64,000 bases of DNA from Karalla daura (GCA_029224185.1 CM055196.1:3704193-3768192), one strand, 5' to 3'; numbered from the stretch's first letter, positions 36,367 through 49,953 are shown. Program-made: numbers and translations. Notes: a model not told the origin generated them from the letters alone.

Positions 36367-37734
36367 GTAAGTATTTAAAGTGAACTAAAAGCTGAGAAAA
36401 CAACAGACTTTTCAACACAGCTATTCGTCTTAATGAATAAAAGACATTGACTTTTTTTTTTATAGAATGCCTATAGCAAATAAACCATTAGGAACAAAAT
36501 GCAGGAATTTTCTGCAGCATTTTTGTCCATTTCTATAGATTGAGGGGCATTGTGGCATATTGGACACTGAGTTAATGTGCTTAGATATAATTGAATAAAT
36601 GAGTGATAAGTGATTCTTAATATTCTCTCTGGGTTTTCAGAACCACCAACATTTGTACATTGTATATGTCAACGTGGGATATTGAACGTGTATTCAATTG
36701 TTGCATTTACGGTGTTGGGATCAGGCCTCTTAAGAGTCATATTTCAAAAGTGGCTATAGCCATACTACCAAAGAGTTCAAGAGCAGCTTTACTTCTCTTT
36801 TATATTCAACACTGCTTGGAAAAGGCTTTTCAGACTTTTTTTTTTTTTTTTTACAGGAAACAGACGGGGATCAGGCAGTAGACTCTGCATTAGCCATAAA
36901 AGATTCAGACCCTGCATGTAAATTTAGAAAAGAGAGAAACAGGAAGAACATTTTTACCTTTATTTCTCCTGGGAAACCCAAGCCCCTTAGCCGCAACCTC
37001 CATCTCATCTGTTCGTAGAGCGATCATAAATGGGTTCACGTTGAACATTCCAGATGCTATGAAGTCAACCGCATTCACTCTTGATGTTGCCAATCTAAAG
37101 CAGACCCCGACATAAAGCCGAAAAGACGTTGCCTTCTCAAACAGTAATGACAGAAAAGCCTTTTTGTTTGAAGTTGAATAATTTTGCTCGAGGGGAATGT
37201 GTGGCCCTCTGCTGGAACACAGAGGTAAGGCATCTTTATTACTGTACTGGTACTGTTTTAGAGTGGGCAGGAGTGGTTATCACTGCTGTGCCAAATGACC
37301 TTTTTTTTTCTGTGTGTGTGTGAATGTGTGTGTGTGTGTGTAAGAGGGGCTGTGTAGTATATAGAGTATGATTTGGAGAACAGATCCACCATTGATGACA
37401 CCCACATTTGGTTTCTAGTGGTCTAAACCGCCGAGGCTATGAGGCATTAAATTAATTAAACACCAGTGACGGTCTTTGATGAAGATTCGATTTTCAAATC
37501 CCTCATCAAATCCTCATTTTCTTCCGCTCTGCTTGATTTTCCACTTTTGGAAGAGGGTCAGTCCATACGGAACACTGCTCTTTTTTGGCACTGCCTTCAG
37601 TCTGCCTGTGCAATATATGTGAGAGGTTAGGAAGAGGGCTCATCTGTTGGAATGACATTCGCAATAGTTTCAGAAGTCAAGTAGTTTAACATGATGTTGC
37701 TAGGATGAGAAGCCATGTTTACTAGTGTAACAGC

Positions 37735-37742
37735 ACATACAC

Positions 37743-37775
<33 letters not shown>
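37735..37775 (+). repeat. (ACATAT)n/(ACATAC)n microsatellite
   Basis: ACATAC and ACATAT hexamers in tandem. Confidence 0.93.
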
Positions 37776-40589
37776 AAAATGCATCCCAACGATGAACATT
37801 TAACTGCTGTGGCATGTAGAAAATGATGACTAATAAAATGTATACCACTTTATTCATGGGAAGAACAGTCAACTTAAAAGTTAAATACACAAAAGAATCA
37901 ACTAAATATGATATTAGGCTTTAATCTGACTGCAGGATTATGTCGAAATGTATACCACTTCTTGTTCAAATACTGTTCTGGCTGTGAGCAACAAGCCTTG
38001 TCAGCATATTCTAGACATGGAGGTCAAATGTGACCATGAAGATGTGGCGCCAACAAACCGTCTGTCTGGCACTACAACTAAGGGACAGTGATAATATCCA
38101 GGGCAATGACGCGCATCCATGTTCCAGACCTCAAATTCAGCTCTTTAATGATGTAAGGCACTTGCTAATTCTGTGCCCCGGTAATCACACTGCTCTAAAT
38201 TCTGCTTGCGCTACGTATAGAGCAGCGAGCTACAGTAACCCCTGGGTTTTATTCCCCCCGCCGACCCGGCAAAACCACAAATACGGGGTGTTTCATGTGG
38301 TGAGGTGGTCTTAAGTCATGGCACCGCCTGCGCCCATCCCTGGAGGTCATGCTCAACAGAGGAGGAGGCTTTGAAACAGGAGGAAGAGTCGGATGGTCCT
38401 GCTGCCCCAGTAGCTGAAGACTCCGGCACGATGAGCTGCGCTGAAAGGCCTAATCCTAGTTTCCACTCGCAACCATCCATCAATCTGTAATGACTCATAA
38501 AGTTATAATCGGGCTCTCCTTACAGTGTCTCCCTGTCTCTGTCCCGCACGCACGCACACAGCAGCGCCGTATCATGCCGAAATTTCAACGTTGGAGCACG
38601 CTCTTTCCTCTTGTTTTTTTTTTAACTGCTGAATTATGTATCAATGCGTACATAGCAGGAGTGACATTGTTGTGTTGCTGCTACTAGGCAGAGGGGCGCA
38701 TAGCACTCTAAATTATGGATCTAGCTGTCCTTTTTTGAATTATGGAGATGCTGAACTCGCTGTGCCGAGAGACAATCATAGTAGCGGTTGGTAGAAATGT
38801 TCAAAAAAAAAGAAGAAAAAAAAAACGGCGACTGAAAATGTTCTTACGTGTGGTATTTTTAGCTCAAATTTATTCAGTTACTTATTCATTCCAAACTTTG
38901 GAGCGTCACACTGGAATGGGTTAGCTTTATTATGTTATATATTATGTTTGATCGATTTGAAAAAAGAAAAGAAAACACAGAAGCACATCACTTCTCTTCT
39001 TTGCGTCAGCACATATTACACTTCCCTGCAATCTGTCGTGGGATGAGTGCAATATTCCAAACAAATAACAGACATTTTGTTGAGACTCCCATCCGTCAAT
39101 ATTCCATGAGAAGGAGCACATACGGGGGCCAAACCGTCTCTCTTTGAGTGGATTAAAAAGAAAACTCCCTGGAGATAAAGATGAAGACAAATTCCTTTAA
39201 TATCTCTGTCATAACAGACGCAGGACACCTTGCCCTCAGCCCACACCTCTCCGCGATATCGTCCAGTCAGAGGTGATTACGGTTGCCTGGATAGCAAGGC
39301 GAGCGCGGGGGAATCACGGAGCAGCTGTCAGCTCTCACAGGGCACCGTAAACCATCAATCACTTGTTGTCAGGGTGGAGCGAGGCGGTCCAGGAAGAGAG
39401 GAAACACAGCTTTGTTGTGCGAGTTCAGTTACCCTAGGAGCCATGCAGCTCATATTTCACTCCACACAGATTAAAATCAAGTAGCACAAATCAGATCTCT
39501 TATAATGTAGTCTTATGGCACTCCTAAATCATGTCATACAATACTGAGAATCATGTGGAAAACCCCGTGCAGTATTATAACTTCCATCATGTGCAGAATT
39601 ATACAAAAGATCATGTGCAATGTTACATTCATCATCATGTTTTCCTGTCTGTATTTAAGATTCCATGTGCAAAATAACATTCTGAGCGTTATCGCATGCG
39701 TTCTTATGGAGCCTCTGAGGGGACATGGGGGTAAAAATAGATAACTCGAACAGAGTTAGTGCAGTATTATTTTGACATTTCCTTTTTTCTGAAAAGTCTT
39801 CAGCTGCTGCGATACTTTCAGCTTAGCTTGGAGGTTTAAGTGGTGAGCAGATCAATCCACAATAAACCAGTAAGGATCGATATTCTTTGTTGAAGATATA
39901 TTCATTTTCAAATTGGAAAAGCAAATATTCCACATATTAAGCTTCACCCGCATCCAATATTTAACATTCAGATTTACGTTTGTTTAAAACAATTTTTAAT
40001 TGCTTTGTAGACTGGTCAAAGCAATGACTTGCTTTATCAGTGGATACATTCCCCAAGCTGTCTGAAAACACTCGCATTTGACAAGTGTATTGCCTCTGAC
40101 ACCCTGGCAGAGTCACATACTCACATTTGCGGCTTTGAGTTCATGGTTGTGCTCGGAGTGGGTGACAGTGGAGCGGGGAAATCACAACGATGGAATATCG
40201 ATGTGAAGTTGTGGGTGTGTTGCATCTCATTTAAAGAGAAAAACCTCCCAGGTCTGGTTTCTCCAGTGAGGCAGATGGCGTGAACCCAGGTTGTGAGATA
40301 AATCTATGTGGGTGTATTCAGCAGAGGCAAACGGAACATTTACATGTAAACTAGACAATAATTGATCAATCTGCGGCCGCGTGGGCAGCTGTGTCGGGCT
40401 GCACTGGGGCACAGCGATGCTTTAAGACACCGCGACGTCAAGTGGAGAATAACAATGATCGTTTGCTTCCGTAAGAGCTCAGCTACAACTGGCCGACTGA
40501 TCACAATGCGACAGTTGCACAATATGGGATAGGAAGGGACCGCAGAATACCAAGCAAAACGCGATTTCACCCTGAGAGGAACTTGCATG

Positions 40590-40628
40590 TCTGTATCCAA
40601 TTTCCCAGCAATCCATCCAGTAGTTGTA
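40590..40628 (+). repeat. Fragment of an interspersed repeat also present at 50466-50504
   Basis: TCTGTATCCAATTTCCCAGC followed by AATCCATCCAGTAGTTGT aligns without gaps to 50466-50504 with about ten mismatches in 39. It also resembles the 'caatccatccaatagttgttgag' core of a repeat common in percomorph fish, from recall. Confidence 0.5.
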
Positions 40629-42177
40629 AAAACTCAAAACCGCAAATGTGAACCTGCTGCTTACAGGAAGGGTCGTGGATTGCCAAAGTCGGAGAATTCG
40701 TCCTTTGAGAACCGTGAATGTCTGCACAAAATACCACTCATTCCGTGTATCCGATGGTTGTTTGCTTGCTGCTCACTAATAACAGTCATCAATAGCAGTC
40801 AGCGTTTCGCGCGTGCATGTTGGAGGATACGGAATACGTGTTCATTGTTAACATGTCTGAGTCAAATGAACCGTTGTGATACAGAAGAGCTGGACGCTGC
40901 CAAAATGCAGCCAAAGCAAAACAAGCAACAAAAAAAATCTTTATTAGAATAGCTACAAAGGCTAAAAGGAAATGCATGAATGATCCCTTAAGTTAGAGTT
41001 AGATCTAGTAAATGTCCAAATCCCTTTTCTTATTTCGCTTATTTTTGTTTTATCGTGTGCACATGTCATAAATAAAGACTAGATGGCATTTCTGAATGAG
41101 CCCCAAAAACCCACAGAGCTTACATTTACTGTTAACTCAAATCCCAAACATGTTTTATGGAAACCTCTTGGACCAGGCACAAAAAAACAGCTCTCCACAG
41201 CACTTAAAAACCAATTTCTCAGCATTTAACTAACGCTGAGACATTCCACGATTGTTACGCAGCTAAAAACATCCTCAAGGAGCTCTCAGGGTGAGAACAG
41301 AGAGGAAGATGTTCAATCTTACTCTTCCACTGTAATTTCGCCTATGACACACACACGCGGGACAAAAAGAGAGAGGTTAACCTCTTGAAAACAAGTCTCT
41401 TCCCGGCCACAAGAATGCCACTGAACAGTGTGTTTTCAATTACATGAAACCAGCTCGCCAGTGGGTCGCTTCGTTTAGCCGCCTGTCCTGGAGTCGACAT
41501 AATTCTCCTCTTCGATGATTTCGAAAATAAAGCGCGTCTTTGTTCAAACGCCGCTAATCAGACAGCCCGAGAATCCTGTCACAAGTTTCTGCTTTTCACA
41601 TCAAACTGGCTGTGAATTAAGGGATTTTCATACCAAAATAGGCTCTCCTCCCTTCAGCAAAACGCACATCTCTGTGTGGTCAGACAAAAGAAACATTTAA
41701 GCTATTGTAAAAACATAAATAAATAAATAAAAAATCTGCACTAGAGTATGATTGGTGGAAAGGCTGTGACTCCTCAGCCGGTATTCGACATCTCATATGG
41801 GCACGAGCCAATGAATTACACTCGCTGCTTGGTCTAAATGGCATATTCCATCATTGCACATAAAATGTGCGGAAGGCACCAACAAATGATAATGTGCATC
41901 TGTAATCGAGGGGATAAAGACCGGTGGTTTCTACTTGGTGACAGAACTTGGACTCCTACAGTTCTCTGGGCTGTGGTTTACCACGTCTCCCAAAAGACAC
42001 ACAAAGGAAGCCCAACAAATCTTTCTCAGGCTCCGTGTGCGCCAGATTGAAATTTGCCTAATTATTCTCCATATGAAGAGAGTTGTGTGTGTTATTACGC
42101 TGGTCGACCGGGTGCTGGTTTTCACATGGCGCCCACTGTTCACTCAGGTTTTTCTGTCTCTGGCACCCCTCCTCCAC

Positions 42178-42203
42178 ACACCCACACACACACACACACA
42201 CAT
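42178..42203 (+). repeat. (CA)n microsatellite
   Basis: A CA run after CTCCACACACC, ending in ATCACCACC. Confidence 0.92.
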
Positions 42204-45200
42204 CACCACCCCCCCGGGTTTCTCAATTTGACTCCAGCTCATAACTGGGAAAGTGGCCACCCTCTCCTCTAGGCAAACATCTCATAGCCACAGTTCCCAG
42301 TCCAGCTTCCTGTTCTCCATGGAGGGCCCGGCTGGGTGTGCAGCCTGGGAATAGAGGTTGAGAGGTTGGAGTTGGGACAGGCGGGAGGAGAGGAGGACAA
42401 AGAGGGGGGGGTCTCACTTGAAGGGATATTTCCTTTCGGGGCTTCCGCTCCTTCCCATTTTATCGGGATGCCCGGTGCCAGAGCTTGAACCGTGAGACGA
42501 GATACAATTTGCAGACAAGAACCTGAAAGTAGCAGTTGATCATTTTTTGGAGGAAAAAAAAAAAGAAAATGCCGCCTAATGTCCCGGGCTCTGCTTTTTA
42601 TTAAGCACTACCGGCAGGACCGGGGTAGACTAGTGCTGGGAAAGCACTAGTCTCCTCAGCGAAACAGCACAACAACACGTTATTTATTCGTCCGCCCACC
42701 CACCCTTCCTTGAACCGCGTCAAGAACAACCTCCAAGCCTGCCTGATGATGAGTTGTGCACTTTAATATGCTGCCACAGAGACCCGGGCAGAGAATGAAG
42801 TCGGGCGATAGGAAGAAGTCTGCAGGAGTGCTCTCTCCATGGCCCAGTGGCACAAAAGAAATCTCCACGCAGGCACACAGACATCTCATTCATATGCGGC
42901 GAAAGCCAATATAATTGGATATCACCTGCCAGTATAGGATGAAAATCAACAGAGAACCTGACCTGGGAAAAAAAGCAATGTATAATAGCAGCGTGCAGCA
43001 GTTATTTGTGGGATATTGCGGGGCACTGGTACATACAGGCATGTGTCGTGGCACAATTCCCCAAACCGCAGCGTTGCCCTTAAGGAGCACTCAAAAAAGA
43101 GCATCAATTTTAGCATCGTTGCTGTAAATGACTCTGCCATACCTGTCTGGCTGCATTTTAAGACGGACGAGGTAGTGGATCAGAGCGAGCCCTGCCAGCT
43201 CTACTGTCAGACTGCCTGCGCTGACTTTTATAAATGGAGTAAATGGAGTCACAGCGTGCATTTCCTCGGCAAACGGTTCTCCCCGGTTAGAATTTATACG
43301 CTTTGCAGCGCTGCGTTCGCCACTCGGCATTGAAACGGATGATGTGTTAAATCAAAAGTGACTCCCAGGAAAACAACAGAGGGAACCTGCTGACAGCCGT
43401 TGTTATAGACAAATAAAGGCTTTATCGATCCGGGCCTTTTTATAGTCTGCTTTAAGACCTTAAAAAATTCATTTTTTTCTCTCCCTGGGCAACCCTGGGT
43501 ACTGCGGTCGAACATACTGAGAAACACTCCGATGTGAATGATTATCGCAATCTTACGGGATGACGACTCGAGGCAGAATCATTCTGATGTCGCATCCTGT
43601 GCATTTAGCCCGCGAGTCATTACTCTGCTCGGAGCGGCGATGCCTCTAAACGCTGAGGTGTATGTTTATGATGTTAATCAGTGATATACCTGCAGCCAGT
43701 CCAGTCCGTCCTCGGCCATAAGTCACTGTCAAACGCGTTGGCTGGCTTGTCCCTGCGTACGCACAAGTGGAAAAGCTCCCAGTCGGGGGGTGGGGGGGAT
43801 TACATTAAAGCAGCGCTGATGTTTTGCAAGAGGCGCCCTGACAGGACAGCGAGAGAGGAGGAGAGGGAGAAACCGGAGAGGCTGCTCATTATGCTGCCTT
43901 GACCTCCGGGGTCACGGGCAGGAAGGAAGCCGGCGGACACAGCGCCAAACTGGAACCGGGATACATTTCTGTTTTTAAAGCAGTCCACAGATAATGAGAT
44001 TTATCGTTTCAGAAGGGTAGAAATTGGAACGGCAAAACATTTCCCGTGAACATCTGTTCACACTGTGTGAAAAAAAGCCCAAAGTTTTTCCTTCATTTTC
44101 AGAAAATACTGTGAAAATGTGCCGTCTCGACTGCTGCGGCGTTCAGCAAACGTTACTGGAACAGGACTGCAAAGTTGTAATTCTGAACCTCATGGGATAA
44201 TTATGTGTCGCCTTGCAGCAGGCACCAAAAGTGCTTAGATAGGTTTGGAAAAACATATTTTTGCAAAACAGAACAAAATATATCGGCACAATAGCAAAGC
44301 AAGAAGCCGAGCTGAGCAATGATTGATTACACAAATTCAATTTGCTTTCGTCAGCCTCCACCTGTCATCTAATTACAGGTGGGGGCCGGCAAAAGCTTTT
44401 TCAGTGCAGTGAAACCGCTCTTAACGCATACACCGTGAGAGCTTTAAAGATATGATGAAAGTGCTGCAGTGAACAAAGAGCCTGGAGACCTGTACTCGGC
44501 TTTACACATACACTGCAAATACAGACGGCGATTTACAGACGCAGTCGTTGGAAATGCCTTGGAAGCATCCCATTGGTTTGTACGCTGGGAGTCTGTTTTT
44601 TATTGCCTGCAGTTGTGAATAAATGAATGCAAACTGGTTGCACCTCCCACGAGACAGGACAACTAAGTCATTAAATGTGATGAAGGTTTGCTGGAAGGAC
44701 GAAGGGGAAGAAATGCAGAGGGGACAGAAAATGGAAAGGGGAGGGCTGGGGGGGGGTGAAGGAGAGAGGGAGGGAGGGAGTATGGTCTGAGGAGGGAAAA
44801 CACTTTAGTTTAATTAAGACTAATGTGCTTTGGGTGAGAGTCATCATGTTAAGGGAGAGTTCAGCCCAGCAGGAGAGCATGAGAGCAGCCGAGGCCGAGC
44901 CAGATGGAGGCAGACCTGCAGGCTGGACGCTCTCTGCCGTGTCCAGCTGAGAGGGACTCACGCGCCGTATTAGGGGACGTTTAAGACTGCTCTCTCTCAA
45001 AACGAAAAAAGACAGTAAAATCACACAGATTACTACAAAAAGCGTATGACCCCGGAGCTGTTTTTTTTTCCTTGGCGCTCCAACGAGCACACGCTTTGTC
45101 TCCCAGCCGTTCCGTTTTCCCAGCGTGCGGTGACAGGTCAGGATGAATGGCCGAGAATGCCTTGTAATTAAGCTGGTGGTGGACTCGATAATGACATAAT

Positions 45201-45779
45201 GAGTTTCAATTGCAAGGAACATGCACGTTGTGAGATTAACATTAGGCTCCATTTGGAGCCAACGAAAATCATGTCAAGGGCACCAGCACCACCAGAAATG
45301 TCTTGGTCATGACACACGCAACAAGAGTGACTCCACCACAGAAATCATGGTAGCTTCATTTTCTCTGTGTTTACATTTAAAAGTGTACATATAATTTCTA
45401 TACACTTGTGACACTATAATGATCATTCATAAATTATAAATGTAAATGCCTGAGTTGCCTGAAGCGATTGATTCTCAGAGACATTTTCAGACTTTTTGTT
45501 TGAATTGTTTGATCACAATCAATTTAACAGACATGGAGATTATCAATTTGGAATCCTGTCAATCCCAATCCAAGTCCGATCCAAATGCTGCCAATTTGGA
45601 TCCTGTTCATCTGGATCCACTTTGATCCAGATGAAAACTGCTGGGTTGGTGTACAACCAAAGAGAGACGGAGTGAAGTTCTCAAGTGCTTCTGCGCCAAG
45701 CAACATCTCCTCCATGTTGAGGTTGTAGCGCACAGACAAAAGAAAAGCCAACGTTTACGCATGTGGCCGGTTTTTAATG

Positions 45780-45850
45780 CCTTTATTTATCCATTTTCTT
45801 ACCCACTTTCTCCATTTCATGGTCAGAGGGGTCTGGACTCAGTCCTGCTG
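45780..45850. repeat. Fish-repeat-like fragment
   Basis: TTTATCCATTTTCTTACCCA, then TTCATGGTCAGAGGGGTCTG and CAGTCCTGCTGTGG, resemble the 'ccattttcttaccgctt...ggtcacgggggtctg...cctatcccagctg' segment seen repeatedly in fish genomes. It is a decayed fragment called from recall. Confidence 0.4.
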
Positions 45851-46071
45851 TGGTGGAAAGTCAGGTTGTGGCAAAATGTGATTTAAGCAGTGCGAGGCCG
45901 GGATTTTATGGACGTCTGTGTCGAGAAAGACAGCGAAAATGACATGACTAGTTCCTCTGGACTTCTTCAGAGGGCGATTTTACAGTAACTTAGTAATGGA
46001 TATACTTATATTATCACACACGGCCACCGTCGCTAAATCAACTAAAAAATAGTCATGAAATCAGCTCCAAC

Positions 46072-46202
46072 GTTAAAGGTCCACTGTGCAGGATTTAGTG
46101 GCAGTGTGGATTGCAACCAATGGAATAACAAATCAACACAGGGGGATCCTTAGCAGAGATGATGAATGTGAAATGCATATCCACACATGTATACACACCC
46201 TA

Positions 46203-46234
<32 letters not shown>

Positions 46235-46500
46235 GCACACACACACACACGCTCTGATGGGTTGCTGGGAGGCAGCCCGGTCCAGCTGTGGAGTCCAAGC
46301 AGCTGCTCTCACCTTACGCCGTCACAGGAGGAGAGTAGCTCTGTGGGCCCGCTAATGTCAATGGTAAATGTAAATTCAGTCAGCGGGGAAACCGAGGGAG
46401 AAACCAAAACAAACACGGGCCGAGCCAGAGCAAGACACGGGAATCATTTAATGGTCCTCGAGTGAGGAGCTACCTCCTCCTCCCGAAAATGCAACAGGAG
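46072..46500. repeat. Probable decayed non-autonomous transposon with internal microsatellite
   Basis: It begins TTAAAGGTCCACTGTGCAGG followed by ATTTAGTGGCAG, and later has GAGGAGCTACCTCCTCCTCC. Both resemble parts of a fish repeat that starts 'aaaggtccagtgtgtaggattta' as I recall it. A CT/CA microsatellite (46203-46251) sits inside. The ends are not defined. Confidence 0.35.
46203..46251 (+). repeat. (CT)n(CA)n compound microsatellite
   Basis: A short CT run passes directly into a CA run with one G interruption. Confidence 0.95.
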
Positions 46501-48169
46501 ACAAAGTAAATAAATGATACCGGCTGCGTTGTTTATTGTCATCAATTCGCCACAAGCAAATGACAAAGAATAATTGAGTTCATTTGTTCAGTTTGATTCC
46601 ACACACACCATGTTGTAATTACATATAATCTTCCTGATTACTGGAATACTGACAATCTGATCTTCATCTTATATCGCATAATGTACTGAAAGCATTATCC
46701 CAAGTCTTCCACCCACTTGAGATTCCAGCCACTTGAAACTGTAGCAAACGACCTGGCCAAGTGTGCTGATTAATGAGATTCTGCAGCCATTACACAATGA
46801 AATCATGGCTGTGTGAATGTTTTTTCTTCCCCTACTTCTTCTTTTTCTTTACCAGACAAAGAAGTTTCAGTCTGTCATTAAGATTTTGAAAAGCCTGACA
46901 GTACAATGTGGACCGCCTAATTTCCGTAAGTATCACAGAACATGCTCACACCGTGTAAGTGATTCATTTTTTGGCGGAGTGCAACCGTAACCTGAAAGCA
47001 ACCTGCTTGTTGTTTCACATCTCAGCATTCCAATTCGGTTCCAGGGCTGATGAGCGTGTTTACTTTCCATTTGTCTATCTGGCATTTCTGCGGATGTCTC
47101 AGCCACTGCGAAGGTCTCACTGAGCTGTTTCCTGTCGGCACTCCCAGACAGATGGGAGACGCAAGCACAGGTCAGAGGTCCTGCCCTGACTCTCAGCGTC
47201 CTCCTCAGTTCCTTTAGTTCTCCCTCTGATAAACCCTTAGTCACACCGCTCACCGACCAGCAAACACAACACAGAGTCTAATACCTGCTTACAAACTGAG
47301 GCCAACTCTCCCTGAAGTGCGTGACACCGTCGGCGGTCAGACCAGTGGAGTGAGCCACCCGCCTAACTTTCCCGTAGACAGAAAGCATGTTTTGGTTGAG
47401 AATGTGTTGCATGTGACGGGGGGGGGGGGGATTATCCATGAGACTGCGCAAATTTGATTCCAGTAAAACAATGCATCCTACAGTGAGTAGTCATCCAACT
47501 ACAACGTTTCCAACATTAGTCACCTAGCCTGAAAAGGCTTTGGTCAAGAAAACCAATATGGTTCTCTGATACGGTGTTTTCCACCTTAAGGACAATCACC
47601 AGATGACGGTAATAATGAGAGTACCACAGCAGAGTGATGTTGTTAGAATAACAGAAAATGTGGTATTTAATACACCAACACAGTATTTCTGCCATACTCA
47701 TCTTCGTCCCAATTACCTTGGGCTATAAGTAATTGGGAAGTTGAGTCAGATTTATTATCGTAGCCCAGAATCTGCAGTTACATATTTACCTCAGAGGATG
47801 TCCAGTAAAACTCATCAAGCAGTGGTCATCCATATGCCTGTCCTGCCAGGAATTCAGGGGCCCCTATGTAGCGCCCTTAAAGTTAAATATTAATCTCATT
47901 TCTGCCTCTTTGACATGGCTCCTTGATGTCTCAAAGTAGTGTTAACAACATGCTTTGGAAAAAATCAAAAGCCTGAGCACAGCCAGGTTCCCGACACACC
48001 AGTTTCACAGCCCTGCTCTGAATGCTCGGTTTTATGGGGTGTTCGCGCTAAACGGGGTAGACACGAATTAAGTGGCAGCTCTACATTCAATATTAATGTA
48101 AACGGCGCGATGGTATGCAAATTTAAATCAGGCGGAGCTAATGAAGTTGGAAAAGTTGGAAAAAATTGG

Positions 48170-48520
48170 CTTTCCAGGCAGCATCTTTTCAGGCAAAACT
48201 TTTCAGGCAGCATGATGTCACAGCTTGCACAGAAACATGGAGGAAAAACTAGTTGTTTGTGTGTGGGCACCCGATCCTCTATGACGCTATGTCGGGACCA
48301 GATCGAGAAAAAAGAGGCTTGGGCCAGAGTCGGTGAGGAGGTGGGACCCTCTGTGGTTTGTTTTACTACGTTGTAGTGACACTGCTGTAGTTGGTGTTCC
48401 GGGGGGGAAGAGCCTGGCACTGACCCGAGCTAAAGGTCCTCAAACTGGGCTCAGCCCAAGGCACCACTGGAACCGGTCTGGAACCTGGACCAGAAGGTAA
48501 AGCTTCCCCAGCTCGGTGCG
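48170..48520. repeat. Possible decayed interspersed repeat
   Basis: The stretch includes GTGGGCACCCGATCC, TTTACTACGTTGTAGTGACA, GAGCCTGGCACTGACCCGAG and GGCACCACTGGAACCGGTCTGG in order. It reminds me of a mid-length non-autonomous element seen in fish. I cannot define termini or target duplications. Recall only. Confidence 0.25.
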
Positions 48521-48989
48521 TCTCCGGAAGCCTTAAACCCAGACACTCCTGGGACTTGACCAGTGGGTAAAGCACCGCGGAGCAGGTCGTCAAGCGTGAT
48601 TGAAGCGATTTTCCAAAAATTATCAAGCAGCCCAATTCAAATGTTTTATCGTGTTTGGTGTGAAGGCCCCATTGGTGCCTTTCCCCTTAAATGCTCATGA
48701 GCTCCTGCATGTCCCGCCCACCTGGACAGCGACTGGTTTCTCATGCACAGCCACACTTTTTCCACCACATCAACACAAGAAAACAGAAACATCAGACTGT
48801 AAGTGAAGCCAGGTGGAGACCCGGTGTGCGTGTGTGTGCGTGTAGACTCATTGCGTCTCAACTGTTTGTGTGGACTCTGACAAGCTTTTTTTTGCGAGGT
48901 GTTGACATCGCGACTCACGTGCGATTCGCTTGTTTACTGAGCACAAGCGAGCCGCGAAATTCGGTTTCAAAACACGTTGAGAGGTAAAA

Positions 48990-49070
48990 ACAAAAATCAG
49001 GCGTAAAATTTGAACTGGGGTCGCTGCCATCTCCACCCATGGGACATCTGCTCCACCAACCGAGCTTCAA
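48990..49070 (-). repeat. tRNA-derived SINE head (decayed)
   Basis: On the - strand, AAGCTCGGTTGGTGGAGCAG matches a polymerase III A box (10 of 12 to TRGCNNARYNGG). About 45 bases later GCAGCGACCCCAGTTCAAAT resembles a B box. The order and spacing fit a tRNA-derived SINE. The anticodon region is not tRNA-like, so this is not a functional tRNA gene. Confidence 0.5.
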
Positions 49071-49927
49071 TAAGACATTCTTCTCCTGCATGGAGTCACA
49101 TCCAAGTGAAAACTTGCAGCTTAGGTATAGGGAGCGAGGGCAGGAGACTGATCAGAGGGGCTTGTTTAAAGAAATATTTTTAGACTACCGTAGTTACTAA
49201 GCACTGACTTAGTGGCCGAAATGTGTGCTTCAGGATACGCAAATATACATACTAAAGCGATGAAAAAGTCAGTTTTGTACAAAATGTTCCCTTTAAAACT
49301 TGAATATATTTCTGCATACTGCATAGAATATATTTAGGATATAGAATATATTCAGCTTAGGAGGACAACAAACAGAAAGACAGAGGAGGAGAGGTTAAAT
49401 CTCCCCAAGAGCCTGAGCACTGCATCATTTTATGCCACAGCACTGTCTACGTGTGTCTTAATGTAGATAACCCTGCATTTAATCGTTGAATCACTCTGTT
49501 ATAAAACAGAAATCTCTCTGTTTCCCACTGGAGCCCAACCAGGATGCCCACACACGGGGACAGGGAAACCTGAGCGCAGAGCTTACCTCATCACTCTTGC
49601 TGCATCAGAGCGGGATCCTTGCGCCTGCCGCTGGCCCGGTCTGTGATTTCATTACCGACCACTCGATTCAACGCTAACAACGCAGATGACTCGAGGTCGA
49701 TTACTCAGTGACAGCGCCGCGGGAAGCGCCATCAATCACGACAACTAGCTAACCCCCTCCCCTGGTCGGCGAGGGGAGCCCGCCGCCGCTCAACCTGTTC
49801 CTGTTCAGTGTCAGAGCGCAACTCCCCGGTCCCTCCTCAGCAGAGCTGGCCCCAGTCCGTACCTACCACTGACTCCACACCAAACATTATCGCCAAGTGC
49901 GCAGCTGTGGAAACAATCGCACATTCA

Positions 49928-49953
49928 CCCCCCCCCCCCCCCCCCCCCCCCCC
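49928..49953 (+). repeat. Poly-C tract (C26)
   Basis: Twenty-six consecutive C bases. Confidence 0.95.

Larger units (their letters stand above)
34240..46050. other. Intergenic, third part of the gene-poor interval
   Basis: No gene recognised. It contains the second copy of the unnamed element (34946-35135), an exon-like segment (36253-36366), a hexamer run (37735-37775), a GT run near 37310-37340, degenerate ATCATGTGCA repeats (39549-39680), a CA run (42178-42203), and repeat fragments at 40590-40628 and 45780-45850. The longest open frame (44671-45252, - strand, 193 codons) has no recognisable domain and covers a pyrimidine-rich stretch. Confidence 0.6.

Noticed and set aside
35853..36383. 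A 176-codon frame treated as a single-exon gene
   Set aside because: No domain and no promoter or poly(A) context. Only its last part is bracketed by splice sites, which is reported as a separate low-confidence observation.
40161..40184. A Walker A-like GDSGAGKS in an 84-codon frame (40029-40283)
   Set aside because: The motif resembles a small GTPase P-loop, but the following residues match no GTPase switch or G motif, and there are no flanking exons. It is most likely chance.
44671..45252. Longest open frame in the window, 193 codons on the - strand
   Set aside because: No recognisable domain and no splice context. The C-terminal third is a translation of a pyrimidine-rich low-complexity stretch (Pro/Ser/Leu/Phe).
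48990..49070. A functional tRNA gene on the - strand
   Set aside because: The A and B boxes are present but degenerate, and no cloverleaf with anticodon and acceptor stems can be drawn. It is better explained as a SINE head.
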